Source: Imbricaverruca yamaguchii
Taxonomy: Eukaryota > Arthropoda > Thecostraca > Neoverrucidae
Length of the DNA stretch: 64,000 nucleotides
Direction: 5' to 3'
Assembly (NCBI GenBank): GCA_034440575.1
Contig: JAOTOL010001625.1
Span: 1,870,001 to 1,934,000, forward strand
The notes under the pieces: model-generated
Told to the model about the DNA's origin: nothing
Databases searched by the model: none
Seen by the model: only the letters and a program-made list of their open reading frames with translations
Made by a program: the position numbers and the translations under genes
Shown: positions 58,364 to 64,000 of the stretch, piece after piece
Position numbering within the stretch: the stretch's first letter is position 1
Layout: each line of letters opens with the position of its first letter

Positions 58364-59733
58364 TTAACACGAGCCCTGGAGGGCCTCTGAAAATAACGCG
58401 CCCTGGAGGGGGGGGGCGGATTCCGCCCCCCCCTAAGATCTCAGCTCCTATGAAGGCTAGAGCAACGAAGTTCACAGGGTAGATGGGCACGATAATGAAC
58501 TCTATTGTGTGCAAAGTTCATGACCTTAGGTCAATATCTTCAAGGTCAAATGAGGTCAAAATAGCAAAATTTTCTGGTTTTCCGTGGCTTGGCTTGTTAT
58601 TGTTATGGACCGCTGTGGTTGTGTTTAAATGCTCCAAAATTGGCATTAATGATGTTTTGGACATTACTAATGATGCAATACAGATGTCAGATCCGCCATT
58701 TGACCTCAGGTTACCTATATAGGAGCACATTATTAGGTCATTACCTGCTCCAGTTACCGGAACCGGGCTCCCATCCCGACTACTCCGTTGGGCGGCTCGG
58801 CACAATCGGCTTCGCAAATAAAGGAGTGAAATACATGAATAAAGTATGGAAATGCTTAGGCACACAATGACAAACAGTAGATTTCGGGACGTATAGGGAG
58901 TAACATGTAAAGTGACATCAATCGCATGACAGTCATTTGCATTTATGACACATTCCAGTTGACCAAGTTTGGCTCCATTAGCCTGTCATGAACTTGACCT
59001 GACTTGACCTCGGCGACCTAACATGATTTTTAAATTATATAGCATAACAATATGCATCAAACAAGTCGCTAGTGTTGTCAAGAACACTTCCCTATTGCCA
59101 ATATACGGGATATTCCCTATTGCCAATATCGGCGCATCAGCGCCGATTTTTGTGGTCTGGCGCTGTGAATTGTTTTTACTTTAACGGCCCATAACTTGAA
59201 AACTTCTCGGCCGATTTCCGCCTTTCTTGCTTTAAACAATGCGCCGGTCATTTCTAAGCAGGTACGCGATAAATTTGCCATATATTGGCCGGAACAATAT
59301 GGAGTTATGTACGAAAAATCGGAAGGATTGGCGGATTTCGCCATATCCCCTCTAGGGCGTCTGTTAACCTGTTATGAACTTGACCTGACTTGACCTCGGT
59401 GACTTGACATGACTCTGGAACAATGTAGCATGACAATGTACATCAAACAAGTCGCTAGTTTTGCCAACAACACTTCCTTTTTGCTAATATACCGGAAGCT
59501 CATCAGCGACGATATTTGTGATCTGGCGCTCGGCGGAAATTTTTTTGAATTTAGCGACCCTTAACTCGAAAAATGTTCGGTCGATTTTCATTTTTCTTAC
59601 TTCAAACAACGCGCCGGTCATTTATTGGCAGGTAGACAAACAATGGCGCATATCGGCCGGTAAAATCTGGAGTTATCTACGAAAAACCGGAGGGGTGGGC
59701 GGATTTCGCCCCCCCCTCCAGGGCGCGTGTTAA
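58364..59733. mobile_element. Element B, intact TTAA-ended non-autonomous transposon (1,370 bp)
   Basis: The left end is TTAACACGAGCCCTGGAGGG; the right end read inward is TTAACACGCGCCCTGGAGGG. TTAA forms both outer edges, as in transposons that target TTAA (piggyBac, Kolobok). The terminal motif recurs internally: again 23 bp in from the left (ACGCGCCCTGGAGGG, about 58,391) and at about 59,367 on the minus strand, where a second unit of about 366 bp begins. It contains several AGGTCA direct repeats with 4-bp spacing (58,543-58,558, 58,995-59,010, 59,381-59,396). No coding sequence. The second copy in the window is the one split by the hAT at 11.15-21.04 kb, in the opposite orientation. Confidence 0.85.
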
Positions 59734-59913
59734 CTGCGAAACCCGGCATGTGGTATTAACAGCAGCTAGAATGAAATCAAAAGTCATAAAGACATATGTC
59801 TACCGTGCACGAAGGTCACCAAGGCACCAAGCGATGGCGTTTGTGTTCATTCTTTCCACCCAACTAGCATGGACATAATGTAAAATTTATGGACGATTGT
59901 AAGGGAAAAAGTG

Positions 59914-60405
59914 TTGAGGAGAGTCCATTCCTCAAAACCCATTTTCCTGTGTACGTAAGCTGAGATAAAATGTTAAATATCATTAGAAAGTTTTGGTAAT
60001 GATGAGCCCGAAGCGTACCTTACATTTTCACTTTGACCGATAATGAGGTCACCAGTGGTTGAATTATGTCGATATACGGATATCGACCTAACATGGATAT
60101 ATTTTGTTTCTGTTTTGCTGCAGGGCTTGTTTTCTTCCATCACTGTATTTCAAGAACTGTATTGAGGAGAGTCCATTCCTCAAAGCCCGATTTCCTGTGT
60201 ACGTAAGCTGAGATAAAATGTCAAATACCATTAGAAGGTTCTGGTAATGATGAGCCCGAAGCGTGCCTTACATTTTGTGAGGTACCTTACATTACCGATA
60301 ATGAGGTCGCCAGTGGTTGAATTATGTCGATATACGGATATCGACCTACCAGATATATTTTGTTTATAGGGCTTGTTTTCTTCCATAACTGTATTTCAAG
60401 AACTA
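59914..60405. repeat. About 249-bp tandem duplication
   Basis: TTGAGGAGAGTCCATTCCTC starts at 59,914 and again at 60,163. The copies agree closely, including CCTGTGTACGTAAGCTGAGA and AGCCCGAAGCG, and both contain the palindrome GTCGATATACGGATATCGAC. The second copy has small indels, including a short duplicated GTACCTTACATT. It is not part of a recognised element. Confidence 0.9.
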
Positions 60406-60919
60406 ACATATATGAATTAAATTATATTGGTCGGAGTATAAAGGGACAAGACAGGACTCAGACAAGACAGGACTCAGTGTAATCGGGTCGGTCTCAGACT
60501 TGAAATCCAGCTTCCGAACTGTGTATATTACAGCCACAGGAACCATGCCATTAGCAGGCAAACGTAGCCTAAATCTCATATTTCAAGCACCTTATTTATT
60601 AACTTTGACCATACTGTTGTCCGTAGACATCACAGTCGGTAAAATACCTTTCCTTTCGGGAATGGCCTAGAGATTTTGTTTATATATGCCTTATGTCTTT
60701 TGAACAGACCTATTCAAGCAAAATATGTACATGTGGTTGATATAAAAAATACTAAGGCTAGGTCAAATCACGCCGTGTGGTCAAGTCAAGTAATTGCAAG
60801 CTTGAATGCATCCAGTACATCGGTTCTTGGGCAAAACAAAGTTGTTCTCAAGAATAACTGGTATGCCACTGAAATATCCCTGTCAACTGTCCAGCTTCTG
60901 ACGTTATCTGACCTAAGGA
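60406..60919. other. Unassigned DNA
   Basis: No gene or element recognised before the (TA)n array. Confidence 0.45.
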
Positions 60920-60922
60920 TCC

Positions 60923-61001
<79 letters not shown>

Positions 61002-61046
61002 TATATATATACATGTATATATATAGAGCGAGAGAGATAGAGATAG

Positions 61047-61088
<42 letters not shown>
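60920..61088. repeat. (TA)n then (GA)/(GATA)n microsatellite
   Basis: (AT)n from about 60,925 to 60,992, broken by ACAC and ACATG, then GAGAGATAGAGATA and (GATA)n to 61,088, directly abutting CR1 copy 4. Confidence 0.95.
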
Positions 61089-62481
61089 GTGATTTAAACT
61101 GCTTGCTCAGCTCTTCAACCATCTCACTATCCTCACCCAATGTAGTCCCATTTACTTCCAGTAGACCAATTGTGCTAGAAACTTTACTCAGCTTGTAGCA
61201 ACTAAAGAACTTTTTACTGTCCCCATTAAAGTTCCTAGCTAAATCCAGTTCTTTTGCTCGCTTTGCTGCTCTGTTTTTTTTTTGCTTCACAGTGTCTCTA
61301 GCTTTTCGATACGCCTTTAGATTAACGACATTTGAAGCTTCTTTAAACACTCTAAATGCAGTTTTCTTAACCTTAATTGCTTTTATCAAGTCTGGTGTAA
61401 GCCATGCTGGCTTTCCTACCCTTCTTTTGCGTCTTTGCTTTTGGGGGACATGTCTAATCTGAATTTCCTTCAAGTAAGATTTGAACTTTTCCCACATTTC
61501 ACAGGCATTTAAACTGGATAATTCTTCTTCCCATCTGATGGCACTTAAAGCCGCTCCCATGCAGTCAAAGTCTGCTATGTTGAAAATTGGAACCTTTACC
61601 AAATTATCCTTAATAATCTTTCATACATGTGCCTTGAATCTAACTATGTTATGGTCACCTCTTCCTAGAGTTTCTCCTACAGTCAAGTCTTGAACCAAGT
61701 CACTTAAATCCGAGAATGCAAGGTCCAAGAATGAGCCATGCCTGGAAGGTTCCGATACAAACTGGTGTAAGAACAAGTCCTCTTCAAGGCATTTCCTAAA
61801 CATTTTGCATGATGGGGAGCCAACACCAACATTTTCATATCCTTTTAGATTAAAGTCACCAAGAATAATGCACTTCCTCTGAAAGTTTCTACTGATTTCC
61901 TCACAAATCACCTTATCAAGCTCCAGTTGCTCAGAATGTGGCAGGGTTCCTGATCGGTAGAATTCTCCTATCCTCAGAGTATTGCTGTTGCCTTTTCCCA
62001 CAGTGACATCAAGCCAAATGGACTCCACAGACACATTTTTATCCCCACCTGCTACTTTTTGAGAACTGAATAAGCTATTCACATAGAGTATTACACCACC
62101 CCCTTTCATTGCTGGACCCCCATTGCACGAAAACATATTGTATCCCTGGATCTCATAGTCCTGCAAGTTATCTCCAAAATACCCTTCACTGACACATGCC
62201 TCCGCAATGCAAACAAAATTTGGTTCCTCCCCAGCAACATAATACTTGAACTCATCAAATTTGGATCGGATACTCTGAGCATTAAACATCATGCACTTAA
62301 CAAAAGCTCCATAACCACCTTTGGCTTTTTCATGCTGAGGAGTTCTTTTATCACTGGATGAACTATCACTCTGCCTCCTTGAGCTACTGCTGTCCCTTTT
62401 TGCTGACTTTGAGGTTCTATTGCCTTGGCTGACACTATTGCAATATCCCTGAGTTAGCAATGCAATTTCATCCCTCCCCAC
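61089..62481 (-). pseudogene. CR1 copy 4 ORF2 fragment: complete APE endonuclease and linker
   Basis: An uninterrupted 286-codon frame (62,481-61,621) holds the endonuclease with IAEACVSE (the catalytic E retained, A for T and C for W), CIILGDFNL (catalytic D and N), SGTLPHSEQLELD and GRGDHNIVRFK (D-H, with G for the usual S). One frameshift near 61,615 separates it from the linker PAWLTPDLIKAIKVKKTAFR, which stays open until it enters the microsatellite as YIYIY. Confidence 0.85.
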
Positions 62482-62645
62482 CCCATTTCCTAGTTTCTCT
62501 GAAGGACATGCTCATACACTTTGCCTAACACATGGACCTCCTTCTCGGAGAAGTACAGGCCATCCCTTTGATAGAGGTCCCACGATGCATAAAACCTGCA
62601 CCACTCGTCTACAAAGGTGAATCCTAACTCATGGCAGAGCTTACC
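61089..62645 (-). mobile_element. CR1-type LINE copy 4, internal fragment
   Basis: Reading the minus strand, it runs from the end of ORF1 ([36 protein letters not shown]) through the whole endonuclease and linker, and stops before the reverse transcriptase at SKQFKS. Both ends abut microsatellites, so the true 5' region, the reverse transcriptase and the 3' tail are all absent. That is not how target-primed insertion truncates an element. Confidence 0.9.
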
Positions 62646-62905
<260 letters not shown>

Positions 62906-63320
62906 CACAAGGATGGATAGAACGGTGACTTCAGTCTTCACCTATGTGAGTCGCAAAGTTGTTCGTCTTGATGAAAGAACCACATGATCTGTGTTTGGCG
63001 ATGATGCGTTGCAACTACTCCGAATGACGGCACTTCGAAGTTTTGCGTTGTGACATTTGGATGAGATATGCAAAATGGATGCATAAGAAGGCACTGAGAT
63101 ATTCGTGTCTCTGAGCCTACTCATAAACACCGCTATCCCGCAAAAAAATATGATGAGGAGGGCTATCGAGACCCCGTCTCCTCAGACCCAGCGATGGTTA
63201 AAACAAGCCCCCCCCCCCCAGCTTTTATAGCAAAAAACATTTGAGTATTCCCACTTCGTGTTCATAGAACGGGTTCCATGTGTGGACCTTCGTCGGTGCT
63301 GGTTAGGCCAGCCTCCAGTC
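62906..63320. other. Unassigned DNA with a poly(C) run
   Basis: Nothing recognisable except a run of about ten C near 63,211-63,220. Confidence 0.45.
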
Positions 63321-63324
63321 ACGC

Positions 63325-63535
63325 TGTTCTGCTTAATGGCTGTGTTGTCTGCTTAACGGCTGTGTTGGCTGCTTAATGGCAGTGTTATCTGCTTAACGGC
63401 AGTGTTGTCTGATTAATGGCAGTGTTGTCTGCTTAATCGCAGTGTTGCTGCAGCGTGGACGGCGGAGGCTGGCCTTCGCCGTCCACGCTGTTCTGCTTAA
63501 CTGCGGTGTTGTCCGCTTACTGGCAGTGTTGCTGT
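63325..63535. repeat. 20-bp tandem repeat (GTCTGCTTAATGGCAGTGTT)
   Basis: About six contiguous units at 63,325-63,450 and two more at about 63,488-63,532, with variants such as AACGGC, GATTAATG and CTGCGG. Confidence 0.9.
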
Positions 63536-63706
63536 AGTGTGGCCGGCAGCGGCCAGCCTCCGGTGACGCTGTGCGGCGTACTCCGGGGCCGGGCGATGGC
63601 TCTGTTTGGTGTCAGTGTTGCTGTAGTGTGGCCGGCAGCGGCCAGCCTCCGGTGACGCTGTGCGGCGTACTCCGGGGCCGGGCGATGGCTCTGTTTGGTG
63701 TCAGTG
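63524..63706. repeat. 89-bp exact tandem duplication
   Basis: CAGTGTTGCTGTAGTGTGGC starts at 63,524 and 63,613. The two 89-bp copies are identical by eye, and a partial third start (CAGTG) follows at 63,702. The frames of 60-75 codons across it repeat the same peptide and are not genes. Confidence 0.95.
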
Positions 63707-64000
63707 CGCTGTGCGAGGCAGCGCTGAACAGTTCGGTCTGGCATGAACTGAATCTGCGAGACTGACGGTGCATGATCCCACCAATATTATTCATAAAAGT
63801 TGGGCGGAAACAAAATTGGGCACAACGCAGGTAAATGTGAGCTTCGTCACCCGTTCTAGCATCGATATGGTAAAAACCAATATATCAGGTCAAAGCAATG
63901 CTTACAATAGAACGGAGGGGTCTAGCAATATTAGCATGGATAGATAAATTATTTAAGTTCCAAATGAAATGTGTCATAATAAGCGTAATTCGACGCAGCT
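63707..64000. other. Unassigned DNA at the window edge
   Basis: Nothing recognisable. Confidence 0.4.

Overview
This window is animal nuclear DNA, most likely from an invertebrate. The evidence is spliced coding sequence, CR1, L2-type and jockey-type LINEs with APE endonuclease and reverse transcriptase, tRNA-headed SINEs, TTAA-ended and 8-bp-duplicating DNA transposons, and many long mini- and microsatellites. There are no operons or ribosome binding sites. The mix of jockey-like, CR1 and Ty3/gypsy elements would suit a marine or arthropod genome, but I cannot name the species. I recognise no ordinary host gene. Every coding region I can support belongs to a mobile element, and the longest open frames (36.5-38.7 kb, 22.1-23.1 kb, 8.65-9.5 kb) are artefacts of tandem repeats.

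Layout. 1-10 kb: mostly unassigned DNA, a pyrimidine-rich (CT)n/(TA)n tract at 2.7-3.1 kb, a TTAA-ended element (A) at 3.38-4.23 kb and a 41-bp minisatellite at 8.69-9.39 kb. 10.2-10.85 kb: a decayed jockey-like reverse transcriptase. 11.15-21.04 kb: a TTAA-ended non-autonomous element (B) split by a complete 8,556-bp hAT transposon (12,075-20,630). That hAT has CAGRGG termini, a perfect 8-bp target duplication GGCCCAAC, and a five-exon minus-strand transposase gene whose phases fit across four introns and which carries one in-frame stop. 22.1-22.86 kb: a 36-bp minisatellite. 24.5-27.8 kb: CR1 copy 1, degenerate.

27.8-36.5 kb: a 37-bp foldback, a SINE, and a 2,911-bp DNA transposon (32,047-34,957) with about 170-bp terminal inverted repeats, an 8-bp target duplication CTGTCCAT and a broken DDE-like ORF. 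It sits at the edge of a minisatellite that continues to 35.4 kb. 36.58-38.5 kb: a 14-bp minisatellite of roughly 130 copies, open in all six frames. 39.69-48.66 kb: a three-level nest. A Ty3/gypsy pol relic (plus strand) is interrupted by a 5'-truncated L2-like LINE (minus strand, 7-bp duplication TTGAAAC), which is itself interrupted by an almost full-length CR1 (copy 2).

50.7-55.8 kb: three SINE copies and 22-, 30-, 53- and about 15-bp tandem repeats. 56.05-57.99 kb: CR1 copy 3, 5' truncated. 58.36-59.73 kb: an intact element B. 59.91-60.41 kb: a roughly 249-bp tandem duplication. 60.9-62.9 kb: CR1 copy 4, cut off on both sides by (TA)n/(GATA)n arrays. 63.3-63.7 kb: 20-bp repeats and an exact 89-bp tandem duplication.

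The elements do not cooperate as a host pathway; the window is a stratified record of insertions. The most informative layers are the hAT inside element B, the DNA transposon at 32-35 kb, and the gypsy/L2/CR1 nest, because their target duplications let the order of insertion be read directly.
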